A program made the position numbers and the translations under genes. Positions 1 through 11,524 of a stretch of DNA of 64,000 bases are shown here, piece after piece. The notes below the pieces were generated by a model. It had not been told where the DNA came from. It did no database searches and worked only from the letters and a program-made list of their open reading frames with translations. This DNA comes from Carposina sasakii. Its lineage: Eukaryota > Arthropoda > Insecta > Lepidoptera > Carposinidae. The DNA is taken from positions 1,984,001 through 2,048,000 of the forward strand of contig CP053157.1 in the NCBI GenBank assembly GCA_014607495.2, read 5' to 3'. How positions within the stretch are numbered: position 1 is the first letter of the stretch; every line of letters starts with the position of its first letter.

Positions 1-338
1 TAGCGGCCGCTCACGATTTCGTCCCTCCCTCAAGAAATCACTACTAAGTATTTGAAAAGAAATTGAGCATTTACGTATGAAAAAATCATGGATAATAGTA
101 AATATCAGTATGATTCTACACTTGATATACCGGGAAATAAGTCTCCTAATGCAACTAACGAAGTGGCTTCCCATCAGGACAATTCATTTCACACGCGGCT
201 TGGCTCAGATGTGGACCTGTGATTGCTTTTTAATTAACTAGAAAATGGTTACTTTCTATATAAAGAATATAAAGAAACACTAATAGAAAATATAGTGCAT
301 GAATGAGTGTCAAATCTTGTTAGCTATATATGTATGTA
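1..338. other. Unassigned AT-rich stretch
   Basis: No repeat family used elsewhere in the window, no convincing ORF and no RNA gene seen. The first bases contain an 8-bp GCGGCCGC palindrome, which by itself has no annotation value. Confidence 0.4.
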
Positions 339-562
339 TAAGTGGACGCCCGCGACTCCGTTCGCGTGGACTGCAGAAAAAAACAAAATGTCGAAATTAT
401 CAAAAAAAAAAATCCCGGGATAATTTTTAGCCTATGTGTTGTTCTGATATATAAGCTATATTATTGTGAACTCACATCAAAATCTATTTAGTAGTTTTTG
501 CGTGAAAGAGCAACGAACATACATCCTCACAAAATTTCGCGTTTATAATATTAGCAGTAGGA
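339..562 (-). mobile_element. Helitron-like non-autonomous element, copy 1
   Basis: Read on the minus strand, the element starts TCCTACTGCTAATATTATAA and ends in the CG-rich hairpin block CCGCGACTCCGTTCGCG complement followed by the usual 3' end. It carries the middle block 'GTTTTTGCGTGAAAGAG' seen in copy 8. The CTAG terminus itself is degraded (TATA at the junction). Lepidopteran Lep1-type Helitrons have this layout; the copy encodes nothing. Confidence 0.75.
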
Positions 563-1180
563 TGAATGAGCCGTAAAGTATTTTAGCTATACATGTATGA
601 ACTGCCTGAATCTTACATTATGTGATATCCTTGGCGCATGATGCTGTCTCTTACTATTTACTTAAAATAGAACGAGACAACAGTACTGTTCAAGGGGATA
701 AAAATAAGTAAACTATAGATACTACATAAGTACTACGAATCCGTAGCACCGCTACGACTGCTACGAGTGCTACGGTCTACGAACAGAGTTGGTGTGAACT
801 ATTAAGAACTTTATAGATTTGGAATATTATTTATTTATTCTTTATTCAATTACATAACTTAAAACTACAACTTAAAGATACAACATCCCACCAATGCTTG
901 CGTCGTTAGATTGTGAGATCCATGAGTAAATAGGTACTCTAGAGGAGTATTTGAAACCTAGTCCTACATGGTATATAGGTAGATATTATAATGTTACATA
1001 ATTGAAATTAAATAATGTGTGAAACACGTTTTTTTTATGTTGATTATTTTATCATCATGCAATTTTACTCTTTATATAAGTATCTATAAGTGTATTTACC
1101 TAATAGAAATTCCTCCACAAAAATTGTATTACAGAAAAAGTAAGTTTAACATTCATTATTATAGTAGACATATTTATTAC
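563..1180. other. Unassigned AT-rich stretch
   Basis: Contains a short degenerate tandem of CTACGA-type words at about 735-785 but no recognised element or gene. ORFs here overlap the next Helitron and are not coding. Confidence 0.4.
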
Positions 1181-1493
1181 AAGTGGACGCCCGCGATTCC
1201 GTCCGCGTGGACTATAAAAAAAAAACAAAATATCGAAATTATCTGGGATAAAAAGTAACCTATATGTTAAGTGGGACCTGTCACAATATATTCCTGAAAA
1301 CTGCGTCGAAATCGGTTCAGCCGTTTCTGAGATTAGCGTGCACAAACGCACAGACAAACCGACAAATAGACAAAAATTCCAAAAATCATTGTTTTGGGTA
1401 CTATTGCGTTGATAAAGGTCTGCTATAATATTTTTTCTCATATATCTTCCATGTACAGACAGCGATCCGTTACATTTTTACTATATGTATATA
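1181..1493 (-). mobile_element. Helitron-like element, copy 2
   Basis: Near full-length copy of the TCTATACATATAATAAA subfamily in minus orientation. The hairpin end (GGACGCCCGCGATTCCG) is at the left, the body contains ACCTGTCACAATATATTCC and GCGTGCACAAACGCACAG, and the right end is a degraded TATATGTATATAT. The 5' TC and 3' CTAG dinucleotides are mutated, so this copy is older than copies 3, 5 and 9. Confidence 0.8.
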
Positions 1494-1747
1494 TGTTATA
1501 CGTGTTATTCTGAATAATCAGCTTTCCTCAAAAGAATCTCAGTTGACACCGTGATTGAAAGCTTGTATCATAACCACGTGTTGCTTTGTTTAGTACTTTA
1601 TGTTTTCCTGTACTACATAGATTGGTTTGGCATAGAAGTGACACTTTATTATACATGTACCTACCTACTTTTTTATATATAAAAGTAAATCATGAATTTA
1701 TTGTATGCAAATCCATTTATGTTCATATATTCATATTCTTTAATATA

Positions 1748-2114
1748 CAGGGTTAATTTTAAAACATCAATAACCTCGCAAGACTAGGTAGCTACCATCA
1801 TATAAACAACAACATTTGCTCTACTGTTTTGATTATTTGTCACATTTTACTTTCATACAAAAATAATATCAATTTATTATTACCTCTGAATGTTCTTAAG
1901 TCTGTACATAATACTAAGGCGCGCGCGATCGCGCGCCTTAACCTTTTCGTATACCTACGAATGGAACATAGACTTACAAATGTCACGACAGTACAATAAA
2001 AGCTTGGAAAATAATTTTTAATTAATGTATTGAGTTATGATAAAACTCGTAGAACAAACGTTATTGTTTATGATCTAGTCCTGCGAGGTTATTGATGTTT
2101 TAAAATTAACCCTG
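1748..2114. mobile_element. MITE family E, copy 1 (TA target site)
   Basis: A 367-bp element bounded by inverted repeats of about 45 bp that begin CAGGGTTAATTTTAAAACAT, flanked on both sides by TA (1746-1747, 2115-2116). Its centre holds a 16-bp perfect palindrome of GC steps around GATC (about 1922-1937). The TA duplication and CAGGG ends fit a Tc1/mariner-type MITE. A second copy of nearly equal length is at 29525-29892. Confidence 0.85.
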
Positions 2115-2185
2115 TATATACAAAAAGATAAATAAACTAATAATGTACAAAGGTATTGTCTATTTCTGGTCCATTTATTTTACAA

Positions 2186-2496
2186 CTAGTGGACACCCGC
2201 GACTCCGTCCGCGTGGACTACAGAAAAAACAAAATGTCGAAATTATCCGGGATAAAAAGTAGACTATATGTTAAGTGGGACCTGTCACAATATATTCTTG
2301 AAAACTGCATCGAAATCGGTTCAGCCGTTTCTAAGAGTAGCGTGCACAAACGCACAGACAAACAGACAAACATTTTTTTTTAAATCATTATTTTGGGTAC
2401 TATTGCGTTGATAAAGGTCTCATATAATATTTTTTCTCATATATCTTCCATGTACAGACGATCAGCGATCCGTTACATTTTTATTATATGTATAGA
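2186..2496 (-). mobile_element. Helitron-like element, copy 3 (intact ends)
   Basis: On the minus strand the element reads A|TCTATACATATAATAA ... CTAG|T, the canonical Helitron 5' TC, 3' CTAG and A/T insertion point. The subterminal CCGCG hairpin lies next to CTAG. Length 311 bp, no coding capacity. A nearby ORF on the + strand (2156-2383) is a chance frame through this repeat. Confidence 0.88.
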
Positions 2497-3240
2497 TATG
2501 TAGTATTGAGTACAGTTAGTGTTATTATTAATTTCTTCTTATTTTCTTGCAATTATTATTATTATTAATTGAAAGTAGGTACCTTCCGTAATTTATTAAT
2601 CTATGATACTTATATGGTTCATAACATAACGGATTGACCTCGCTTCACCATTCTAGTCACGAATAGCTCGACGGCTTACTTGTGCATTACCTATATATAT
2701 AGGTACTAGCAGCCCGCGGTTCCGGCTTCGCTCGGATATTCGACTTTTACAGCTGTAGTTATGAAAATAGAAACTCCTTCCAATTCAAAGTGATAATAAG
2801 TTGCCAATTATTATATCTGACAGATGGACAGACCTAGGTTCTTTATTAATTACGGAAAACTAATAAATTACCGGTAGGTAGTTTAAAATTGAGTTTCTTT
2901 AAATATTTTTTATTTTTTAAAGAGAGTAATTTTTTTTTCAATTTTCAATAAAGAATGCGATGTTTTGACAGTACCTACCTATACATACCTACATATTATA
3001 TCTATTTACTTTTTAATTAGATAATTAAATTTTTAACATCAATATTTACAGTAAGTAATGAAAAGACCTTTCTTATACCTAAGTACCTACTTATTTATTT
3101 TAACCGAAACTTAACTACCTATTTTTTACCTATTCAAGGTTTCTTTGTACAAAATTATTATTATTTAAAATGAATCACATAAATTAAATTTTAAAAATCA
3201 ACATAAATTAAATTTTAAAAATCAATTGTAAACTTGAAAC
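2497..3240. other. Unassigned AT-rich stretch with a short Helitron-end relic
   Basis: At about 2707-2742 the CCCGCGGTTCCGGCTTCG block resembles the hairpin end of a Lepidopteran Helitron or related repeat. A directly repeated 24-26 bp segment (CATAAATTAAATTTTAAAAA type) occurs twice at about 3177-3225. Otherwise nothing recognised. Confidence 0.4.
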
Positions 3241-3505
3241 GAAGCGCCGCGCCGCGCCGCACTGAAAATTTTATAATTCGACACAACCATCAACGTTGTC
3301 TGCCCTCATGTGTCTGCCCGTTCGGGTCGCGCACCTCAACATGAGCCCACCCCCACCACCGCCGTCGCCGCCGCCGCGCGCCGCCACTCGCCGCCACTAT
3401 CGTGCTATGCGGACCGACCGACTGACACAACGACGGAACGCAGCCGCCGCCGCCATCTCTGCCCTCGGCATTGTAAATGCATCTTGTGTATTAATATTAA
3501 CATAA
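3241..3505 (+). other. CpG-rich island; possible promoter or first exon
   Basis: An abrupt GC- and CpG-rich block in AT-rich surroundings, with GCCGCGCCGCGCCGC at 3244 and CCG/GCC runs to about 3465. An ORF at 3296-3505 would encode a Pro-rich tract followed by an Arg/Ala-rich stretch, which is what trinucleotide-rich DNA gives in any frame, so I do not call a protein. Lepidopteran 5' UTR exons are often of this composition. A weak donor-like GTAAAT occurs at about 3472. No match to the transposon families in this window. Confidence 0.35.
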
Positions 3506-4002
3506 AAGTGTTATGATATGTATATATTCGGAATCCTCATTTCATCAGCTTTAATTTGATATGCATTTTGTTTTATGTTTATTGGTCTATGTCGGTAGGA
3601 ACATCGAGTAATTGAAAAATAAGATATTTCGTAAATTAAACTTGAACACCACTAAAATCGTTATTGTGGCTAAACCTTAAAGGATAGACATATGCTATCA
3701 CAGACTTTTTTATAGAACTTTTTGAGAAGAATAATTCCCCCATACATTGTTATTCTGTATTTTGAGTTATTTCAGCAGCGCACGCAATGCAAGCCTCCAA
3801 AAAGCTCGTTTTTCTTCCGTCCGTCTGATAACTGTTACGATTCCTCTAATAATTTCTTAAGTAGGTACACCTAAATTATACACCTATAGAATCCCTGGAA
3901 TGTCTTCTTTCCATTATTGAAAACCGCATAGCTATTGATATAGTAGTTTTTGAGATCCTAGGTAACAAACACATTTTGGGCGCCCTTCGCAACTTCATTT
4001 TA

Positions 4003-4035
<33 letters not shown>
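4003..4035. repeat. (TA)n microsatellite
   Basis: About 16 uninterrupted TA steps in otherwise ordinary AT-rich sequence. Confidence 0.9.
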
Positions 4036-4037
<2 letters not shown>

Positions 4038-4136
4038 TATAATAAAGCGCATTCTCTTATAGACTTATAAAGATGCTCCTTTTGTTGCGGTACCAGCAAG
4101 GTTGATTGCATATTTCGTAGGTGTAATTAAAGAGGT

Positions 4137-4396
4137 TAGCCGCGTGGTGCCGGCAGAGTAGAATTTGTACCACCCCTGCCTGCCCGTGGGTATCGTACGA
4201 GGCGATTAAGGGTTTCCGGGAGGTGAGCAGCAGCGCCTCCCGTACTGACAATATAGTCTGAAAATCACACTGCGGTCACCAACCCGCCTGCCCAGCGTGG
4301 TGACTATGGGCAAAACCCCCCTGTGGTAGTAGCCTTATGGCGTGCCCTGGGGGAGGCCTACGTCCAGCAGTGGACTGTAATAGGCTGAAGAAGAAG
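4137..4396 (+). mobile_element. SINE family B, copy 1, with 12-bp TSD
   Basis: A 260-bp element flanked by perfect duplications AATTAAAGAGGT (4125-4136 and 4397-4408). Its 5' end TAGCCGCGTGG resembles a Pol III A box (TRGCNNAGYGG), with a weak B-box-like GGGTATCGTACGAGG about 45 nt later. Its 3' block GGGGGAGGCCTACGTCCAGC is shared with the RTE-like LINE at 24921-25298, and the tail is (GAA)n. That fits a SINE mobilised by the RTE machinery. Copies 2 and 3 have the same 5' boundary. Confidence 0.85.
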
Positions 4397-4694
4397 AATT
4401 AAAGAGGTACTAGTCCTAGAAGGAGCTTATTGCTGTTCAATACAAATCCTAGAACGCGATATCGAAGTTTCTCACAATCTTTGGAATATTAACATGGGTC
4501 AAACAATAATTAGTAGCCCGGTGATGCTGATAGTGCTTCCTTTTCACCAAGCTAATGAAGGGAAAACTCCAAATGTCCTTGAAGCGCAAACTTGTCGATA
4601 TGTGCATTCATTGCATAGCATAATTTTAACAGTCACTCGAACTTGCGATCTGTAGTAATGCAGTAAAATTACAAAATCAGTCTGCCGATATACC

Positions 4695-4954
4695 AATCAT
4701 CATCATCATCAGCCTATTGCAGTCCGCTGCTGGACGTAGGCCTTCCCCGGGGCACGCCACAAGACTGCCATGGGGGGTATTTGCCCATAGTCACCACGCT
4801 GGGCAGGCGGGTTGGTGACCGCAGTGTGATTTTCGGACTATGTTGTCCGTACGGGAGGCGCTGCTGCCCACCTCCCGGAAACCCCTAATCGTCTCGTACG
4901 ATACCCACGGGCAGACATGGGGTGGCACGAATTCTACTCTGCCGGCACCACGCG
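4695..4954 (-). mobile_element. SINE family B, copy 2, with 11-bp TSD
   Basis: Minus-strand copy opposed to copy 1, flanked by perfect GCCGATATACC duplications (4684-4694 and 4955-4965). It carries an (ATG)n tail (read as ATC repeats on +) instead of the GAA tail of copy 1, so two tail subtypes coexist. Its 5' end coincides with that of copy 1. Confidence 0.87.
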
Positions 4955-5318
4955 GCCGATATACCTATAAAGGCTTAGAAATCTCTGTTAGATAAGCTTG
5001 TCTTTGTGCATTATCTTTGTGTTTTATATGTACAATGACGAATCAAGAAAATCTGAGTTATACATGCGTAGCATAACACTTATCCATTAAAGACGGACGT
5101 AAAGTGCACCGTACCTCCCAACGAATTCATTTTAAGCATAGATCATAACATTAAGGTCCGTCGGGATGCCGGTCACGACTGCCTCAACGTCTCACTAGTG
5201 GGGGATAATGTAATATCGCTTATGCTCCTACGTGATGCATAAGATGTTTTTATAGCAGCTGAAGTGGCTGGGTAAACTCGGAAGTTAAGACGCTTACGAT
5301 TATTATACTTATATACAT

Positions 5319-5458
5319 ATAGTCACGCCCATTATTCCCTAAAGAGGTTGGGCTGATTACACACCCACTTTCCAGTTAGCCTATTAAGTACTACGTGGTA
5401 AGATGTGAGCCTACCGCCCCTTTTCGGGCACAAATACAACAATCCAAAACGTTTTCGA
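5319..5458. repeat. Interspersed repeat family H, copy 1
   Basis: Starts TATAGTCACGCCCATT and contains AGAGGTTGGGC, ACACACC, CCAGTTA and TTTTCGGGCACAAATACAAC blocks. The same order is found at 27589-27716. Nature unknown; the surrounding sequence shows no clean TSD. Confidence 0.6.
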
Positions 5459-5721
5459 GCCGTTATAAAATGGTATTATAAGCTATTTAGCATCAGAGCC
5501 TCGTCCGTTAAATAGCAGACTGCACCATGGTCACCATGGATAGGTGAAATTGACTTTTAACCCACTTACACCGGTTTTAGATCATTGCCGTTTACTTTTC
5601 AACTTGCCCTCAACCAGACTATATTTAGCTTGATTTTCTGTACCACATCGCTCCGAAACAAGCTTAGTGATAATTTATTTTAAAAATGGCATTTAGTTTA
5701 GGTACTGAAGTCTCGTAGTGA

Positions 5722-5965
5722 TTGGAAACTCACTAGAATACATCAACTGCATCTACTCGTATTTCCGTGCATGTCGTAAGAACCGACTAACGAACTCGGG
5801 CATACTTTCTGGCGATACGTTGGCAACTTGTTATTGGTCATTTACATTTGTCTCTGTTATGCCAAACGTGGCTGTGGGATCTCCGTGTGATCCTGCAGCT
5901 CTGGCTACGCCATTTTGAGAACACAGCCGTAAGCCGTATGCATACTCACATCTACATATACATCT
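5722..5965 (-). repeat. Interspersed repeat family I, copy 1
   Basis: Minus-strand copy of a roughly 230-bp repeat whose + sense reads from a TATG-rich end through GGCTGTGTTCTCAAAATG, GATCCTGCAG-type and TTAGTCGACTCTTACGACAT blocks to GAAGCCCCGCATCAGCAC. The ORFs at 5718-5918 and 5848-6060 are artefacts of this repeat. At least a dozen degraded copies occur in the window. Confidence 0.7.
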
Positions 5966-6317
5966 ATGTATATGTAACGAAGTCCCAAGTTTCAGTTGTT
6001 AAAATTCAACGGGTAAATGCAAAAACACTTTACGTAGACAGTAAAATTTTATGTAGCTAACTCTTGGATTGAGTTAGAGGAGGCACGTGTAATCGCCTGA
6101 GTGCCTACGGGCTTAGTTATCCTCAGGTTTTAATACTGACAGTGAAATTTGAGCCTTTCAACGGTACGATCATATTTTAGAGCCTGTTCTTATGGTGATT
6201 GTATTAGCCACACTCTGGCTTGCAAGCACACACCATTGCTAAGAGAATCTTAAAGTAATATTATTATTTTATATTTTTTTATAATGAAAGTATTATAGTA
6301 TTGTGAAGAGTGTAACC

Positions 6318-6662
6318 GGTGATAGCCCAGTGGTTAAGACGTGCACCTTCCAAGCGGGAGGCGTAAGTTCGATCCCAGTCACGGGCCTGTACTAATGAAT
6401 TTTATTTCATGTACAGATTTTAATGTTGCAAAATTTTCACTTAACTCGTGCCTCGGGAAGCACGTAAAACCGTTGGTCCTGCGCCTGATCTCTCTCCGGT
6501 CGTGTCTGCTTTCGGTCCCATCGGACTATGAGAGTAACAGAATAGAGAGTGCATCTGTGTTTGCGCACACACTTGTGCACTACAATATCTCCTGCGTACC
6601 TGGCCAATCTCCGTAGAGATTGGTCGCCTTGGCCGAAATACGGTCGGAGATCATCATCATCA
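6318..6662 (+). mobile_element. tRNA-derived SINE family A, copy 1
   Basis: Starts CGGTGATAGCCCAGTGG: the A box TAGCCCAGTGG is a perfect TRGCNNAGYGG match and the B box is AGTTCGATCCC. A tRNA-unrelated body of about 270 bp follows, ending GGTCGGAGATCATCATCATC. The ATC-repeat tail is typical of Lepidopteran SINEs. ORFs of 90-130 codons seen on both strands are just this SINE translated. Copy 2 lies in the opposite orientation about 0.7 kb away. Confidence 0.87.
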
Positions 6663-7337
6663 TAAATATTTAAATTTATAGAAAATGGATTATTGGGGAT
6701 ACCAGTAGGTTTGTCAAAGTCCACGTCACCTGCCTGTGGAGTACCCACATATAACGGAGAAGGCTCTGACGCTAAAGCTTTGATTTCCTGGGATAGCGGC
6801 TAAGAAGGAACTATCCATATATTTATATATTTCAAATTAAATATGCATAACAGGACATTATCAATACAAATTATATAAAATTACACGTAGGTCTTAATCT
6901 AGACAATGTACCAGGGACGTGCATACGAGTACATACAAGCAAGAGACAATAAAACGTACACATTGGTGACTAAATTAATTGAAAATAAGGGTTAGTAAGG
7001 GATACAGAGTGGGGTGAGTATGTTAGTAGGTGCATGCAAATAATACATAATCATTTATTACAATAATGCCAACAATAAAATAAATATTAATTAATAAATA
7101 AACAGAAAACAAATAAACATGATATTATAGACTAAAGAAAGAAATTAACTATTTGTAATATGGAAAATGGAAATCTTGCGTTTTTACGGCCTTTATATAT
7201 TGGCACTGGTATCGCACCTTATCAAAATAGTGATAGTGTCAATTATATTTTCCTTCTTATGCTATACGCCAAAAATAGAAGTAGCGTCAGAGCCTTCTCG
7301 TGGTATACCTTTAGCGCTGTTACAAACCTACGTCACA

Positions 7338-7685
7338 ATGATGATGATGATCTCCGACCGTATTTCGGCCAAGGCGACCAATCTCTACGGAGATTGGCCA
7401 GGTACGCAGGAGATATTGTAGTGCACAAGTGTGTGCGCAAACACAGATGCACTCTCTATTCTGTTACTCTCATAGTCCGATGGGACCGAAAGCAGACACG
7501 ACCGGAGAGAGATCAGGCGCAGGACAAACGGTTTTACGTGCTTCCCGAGGCACGAGCTAAGTGAAAATTTTGCAACATCAAAATCTGTACATGAAATAAA
7601 ATTCATTGGTACAGGCCCGTGACTGGGATCGAACTTACGCCTCCCGCTTGGAAGGTGCACGTCTTAACCACTGGGCTATCACCGC
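7338..7685 (-). mobile_element. tRNA-derived SINE family A, copy 2
   Basis: Nearly identical minus-strand copy, tail (ATG repeats on +) at the left and tRNA-like head at 7617-7685 with intact A and B boxes. Together with copy 1 it forms a long inverted repeat with a loop of about 675 bp. No clear TSD was found. Confidence 0.87.
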
Positions 7686-9104
7686 TACTAATATATATAA
7701 AATATTTATATGCAATAGGTGTAGCCTGATTGAATATAGATAAAACACTTGACTTTGCTGCAAAAGATAGTATTCCTGGAAATGTGAACACGTATTATAT
7801 GAGGTTCTATCAGGCATCATCTAAGATTAACCCGCGTCACGTCCTTTGCAAACATTTTTAAAAACTAGACGAGCAAGCTGGCTTCGCTCAGTTTAAGTAA
7901 ACATAGAATCAATATTTTCTTATCGCCTGATGCTTTATTTTTACCTATTAATTTTTCTTCCTTTTGGAGATCTCAAAAATCATTTGGCTAACGATTTGAT
8001 ACGTAAACATCATCGTATCGTAAATTATTGGCTTTTGGAAAAATGATTAGTGCTTGTTAAAATATTTTTCCCTTACCGATATCGGTATTCGACGTATTAT
8101 TAAAAATTCCAAAGTGGAATGTCTTTCATCGTCTAGATATTTTATGGACATAATAATGTCGTTTACTTAGAATAATGATTCGCTGCGGAGCGAAGACCAA
8201 TCATTAATCTAAGGTCATTTAGTAGATAATTTATGAAACGTCTACATAATGGGCAATTTTTGTTAAATTTCTTTTTACACGAGACTAGGTAATCCTAGCA
8301 TTAAGTGAAAGTAAAAAAAATATATACGTTGAAATTTTATGGAGCCTGTTTCTATTATGCGTTCTTTTTTTGTTGGCAATTTGTATTTTTGTTATTGGTT
8401 TGATAGCGATTTTTATACGGAAGTACTTACATAATCGTTAAATTAAATTTACTAATTTAATAGCAAATTAATATCTTCACTTTTATCTTATTAATTTAAA
8501 AAACAAAACTAAGCCTATCCCTTAAAAAAAAGCATGTTTAAAAGTATGTATGTGAAGCAAAACCAAAGTCCAATACAAATTCTAGGACGTGATATCAAAG
8601 TTTCTCGTAACGATTGGAGCATTGGGTCAAACAAAAACTAGTGACCTAATGGAGCCGATAGCCCTTCCATTTTCACCAACTCCCTCATAATATTATGTAT
8701 TTTAAATAGAGTCAAGAAAAATTATCTAACAAGATTTTAATAAAAGTTTTATTAATATTAAATTTTCGAAAAAAAAAAAATCAAAAATGATTATCTTCAA
8801 TTAGGTCTGCACAAAATACAAAAATACACACCTACTTTTATTCTTACCATAATATATCGGGTATTTACCAGAAGCAAACATTTTGAGCACATATTTACCC
8901 GTAAATATTCATGTCTCTGAATCGTGAATAAAATCGATATTTAGTCTATTGTGCGTGAAGAATAGAAGCCCTTACCGAAATCACCTACTGGTATTGAATC
9001 GAGTGTGAGGCACTCAACAATGCAGGTAATATCTACATTCGTTTCTATAACAAATACGCTACACCGCACATAACTCTTTGCGTTGAATCATATACTCGTA
9101 GAAC
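7686..9104. other. Unassigned AT-rich stretch
   Basis: Only a faint Helitron-end-like relic (about 7864-7895). No gene, tRNA or family member with recognisable ends. Confidence 0.4.
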
Positions 9105-9226
9105 GGCTAGAAGTAGGCCTTCCCCAGAGCACGCCACACGGCTCGATCTCCCTTTTTTGCCATCCAGTGACACTCTTCAAGTCATCGGTCCATCTGGCCG
9201 AAGGGCGTCCAACGCTATCTTATCAT
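9105..9226 (-). mobile_element. RTE-like LINE 3' fragment (relic)
   Basis: Minus-strand translation contains VGRPSARWTDDLKSV, the conserved C-terminal run of RTE-type reverse transcriptases (compare VGRPPARWTDDLAKV at 24921-25288). Heavily truncated and frame-shifted downstream. Confidence 0.6.
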
Positions 9227-9244
9227 TACCCGTGTTTTACATCA

Positions 9245-9519
9245 GGGGAGCAATTCTTGAAAATTTTTCAGCCGTAACGCAACCACTGACTAACCGTTAA
9301 CGAAACGTGGTGCGAAGGTGTGGTAGTACTTACCGCTTGAGAAATAAGGTATATAGCACGCATCGGTCGCGAGTATGACAGAATAAAAAGAAATATTTGT
9401 CTCGTTCTGAAATGTGGCTAATTACGTCACCATAAAGTAATTATTGCTTTGTTCTGAGCGTCTACAACGGTTCCGTTTCGGCTTCGTTTCAACTCGAGAC
9501 TTTTCGAGAATCGGCCCCC
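9245..9519. mobile_element. MITE-like family N, copy 1
   Basis: Terminal inverted similarity between GGGGAGCAATTCTTGAAAAT at the left and the complement of the right end, GGGGGCCGATTCTCGAAAAG. The internal order (AACGCAACCACTGACTAACC, CGGTCGCGAGTATGACAG, TTGTTCTGAGCGTCTACAAC) is repeated at 41514-41785. Target duplication not resolved. Confidence 0.65.
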
Positions 9520-9525
9520 TGGTCT

Positions 9526-9611
9526 CGTTAGGATAGATGTGGCTGTGAAATCTTAATCATGATGCTGCAGTTCTGGCTACCCCGTTTTGGGAAAACAGCC
9601 GTATTTATGTA
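9526..9611 (-). repeat. Family I fragment
   Basis: Contains the GATGCTGCAGTTCTGGCTAC and GGGAAAACAGCCGTAT blocks of family I; it ends against MITE F copy 1. Confidence 0.6.
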
Positions 9612-9613
9612 TA

Positions 9614-9873
9614 CAGGGTTTAACAAAAAGGGTATGTTAATCGAAAAGCTATGTAAATAGCCCACTATAGAGAACCAATCCACAAAATTTGAGACCCGAA
9701 ATCACATGTTTATTTTTCCCGATAGTATGGAGAATTTTTAAATATCTCAGAAATTTTCATACAATCTTGAAAAATAAAAATGTGATTTCGAGTCTCAAAT
9801 TTTGTGGATAGGTTCTCTATAGTGGGCTATTTACATAGCTTTTCGCTTAACATACCCTTTTTATTACACCCTG
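9614..9873. mobile_element. Palindromic MITE family F, copy 1
   Basis: A 260-bp element flanked by TA. The left arm starts CAGGGTTTAACAAAAAGGG and the right arm is almost its complete reverse complement for about 105 bp each, so transcripts would fold into one long hairpin. Copy 2 at 42263-42522 has exactly the same length. TA duplication suggests a Tc1/mariner-type mobiliser. Confidence 0.87.
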
Positions 9874-9875
9874 TA

Positions 9876-10640
9876 TATGTAACCACGAGTACAGTTTTTA
9901 AAGAGTAGTCTAAGCTGGGAAGCAGACTGAAAGAAAGTATATTTACCTATGTCAAATTTATTAATTTTTTATCGTAGAAAACTCACGAAAATATTAACCT
10001 ATCTTTCTTCATATTCCACGAAAATATGAAGCTACCAAAACATGAATTTTCCTCAGAAGTCGATAGCTTCCACATTTGATGGCAACACAAGAGGTGGCGC
10101 TACTGACAACGTCTAATGTAATATCCCTCATTTTAGGAATAGTAGTTCAAACTTTCTCGACGGCAAACTTGTAAGTATTGGGTATCATGATATGACAAAC
10201 CTAAATCTATATGTCGAGGTGGCGCCAGTGTCTTTTAACAAATTCGTACTTGGAATATACTATTTTAAATATACGACTAAGCCGCAAATGGCTATAAATT
10301 GGTATATTTTAGTGGCAAAAACTGACTCCATTGTAATAATGTGCTGGGTTCTGTGGCTAGGGCAAAAAATACCTCGTTTTCCTTTATTTCCGAATAAATG
10401 GAATGGTCTTATTGGACATATAACAAGAATGTTATTGCTTCCACCGAACATCGTGTACGTAGACTGGTTTCTGTTCTACTTAGACTAATTACCAACGATC
10501 AAAGTGTGTGTGCTACTTCTGTTAGGGATAGAGTAAAAGGTACTAGACTAGTTGTAAACATAAAGGTCTAAGTCAAAGGCAGATTGAATCTGTCTAATCA
10601 CGTAATGCGAATTGATGTGTTTCTACTTTTCGTTCAAGTT
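9876..10640. other. Unassigned stretch
   Basis: Holds a 98-codon ORF (10192-10488, +) with no recognisable domain and no homopolymer bias; flanks lack splice consensus that I could support. I leave it uncalled. Confidence 0.35.
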
Positions 10641-10641
10641 T

Positions 10642-11104
10642 GTTTCTGAATGAATGAAATTTTAAAAGGTGGCCTGTAGAAAGGTGGCTGTCCGAAAATA
10701 TTATCTTGTATATAAAAAATATACTTGTATGTAAATAGAATTAAATTATTTGAGGCGAAACTGATATCGTGATCAGAGTGTACCCGAGTGGAAACACTCG
10801 CAACGGATCATATGATCAGAGTAGACTAACCCGAGTTTCTGTGCTTTGAAACTCATTAAACTGGTAGTGCTTTTGAGGTACATACGAATAACATATCCCG
10901 CACATTCGGTATAATAAGGGCACATTATAAAAATTTCAAGCGTACATTCATAATAAACATGTGTATAGTAAAACAAGCGAAACGTATTACAAGAAGATCG
11001 CAAGAAAAAAAATACAGTAGGGCATAAGAATTTAAATTAGGTTTAAGCTAAAAAGCATTATATTTTTTAACAGCCACCTCTTAAAATTTCATTCATTCAG
11101 AAAC
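10642..11104. mobile_element. Element with 32-bp inverted ends
   Basis: GTTTCTGAATGAATGAAATT... at 10642-10673 is inverted at 11073-11104 with one mismatch, enclosing about 400 bp. This is foldback or MITE-like. TSD not identified, and no second copy is seen in the window. Confidence 0.55.
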
Positions 11105-11524
11105 TTAATGAAAATATAATCAATAAGTCATTAATTAATGGAAAATTTTGTAATTATTTTGTAAAATAATTTTCATTTTGTTAAACCTGATTTAGGGAAA
11201 ATTCGGGCGAACTTTTAATCTCTTTAATAGCTTCCTTTACCTACCTATTTGTGTATTTTTAAATTATTATAATGTAATGTGCATGTACTAAATTTGTATT
11301 ATTTATTTCGATCTTAAACAACTTATTTACTAATCTGAAATAACTGTCACAAAATTGAACAACTTATATGAACAACTTCAAAGTTTAACACAATTTTCTT
11401 TCACATATTCCAAAAACACTACACCTACGGCGTCAAAATGCATGCCTATTTAACAATTCCAGCTTCTAGCCATACAAGGTTTAAAATAACCAAAAATAAC
11501 ATTTATAAGAATCAATATTACGAA

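Noticed and set aside
1..20. GCGGCCGC at the window start as a cloning-vector junction
   Set aside because: No vector-like sequence follows; an 8-bp site alone is not evidence.
3296..3516. Two overlapping Pro/Ala/Arg-rich ORFs
   Set aside because: Composition of CCG/GCC repeats gives such peptides in all frames; I kept only the CpG-rich block as a feature.
6437..7564. ORFs of 90-134 codons on both strands sharing DLRPYFGQGDQSLRRLARYA
   Set aside because: They are translations of SINE A copies 1 and 2; the same peptide comes from every copy regardless of strand and has no start or stop conservation.
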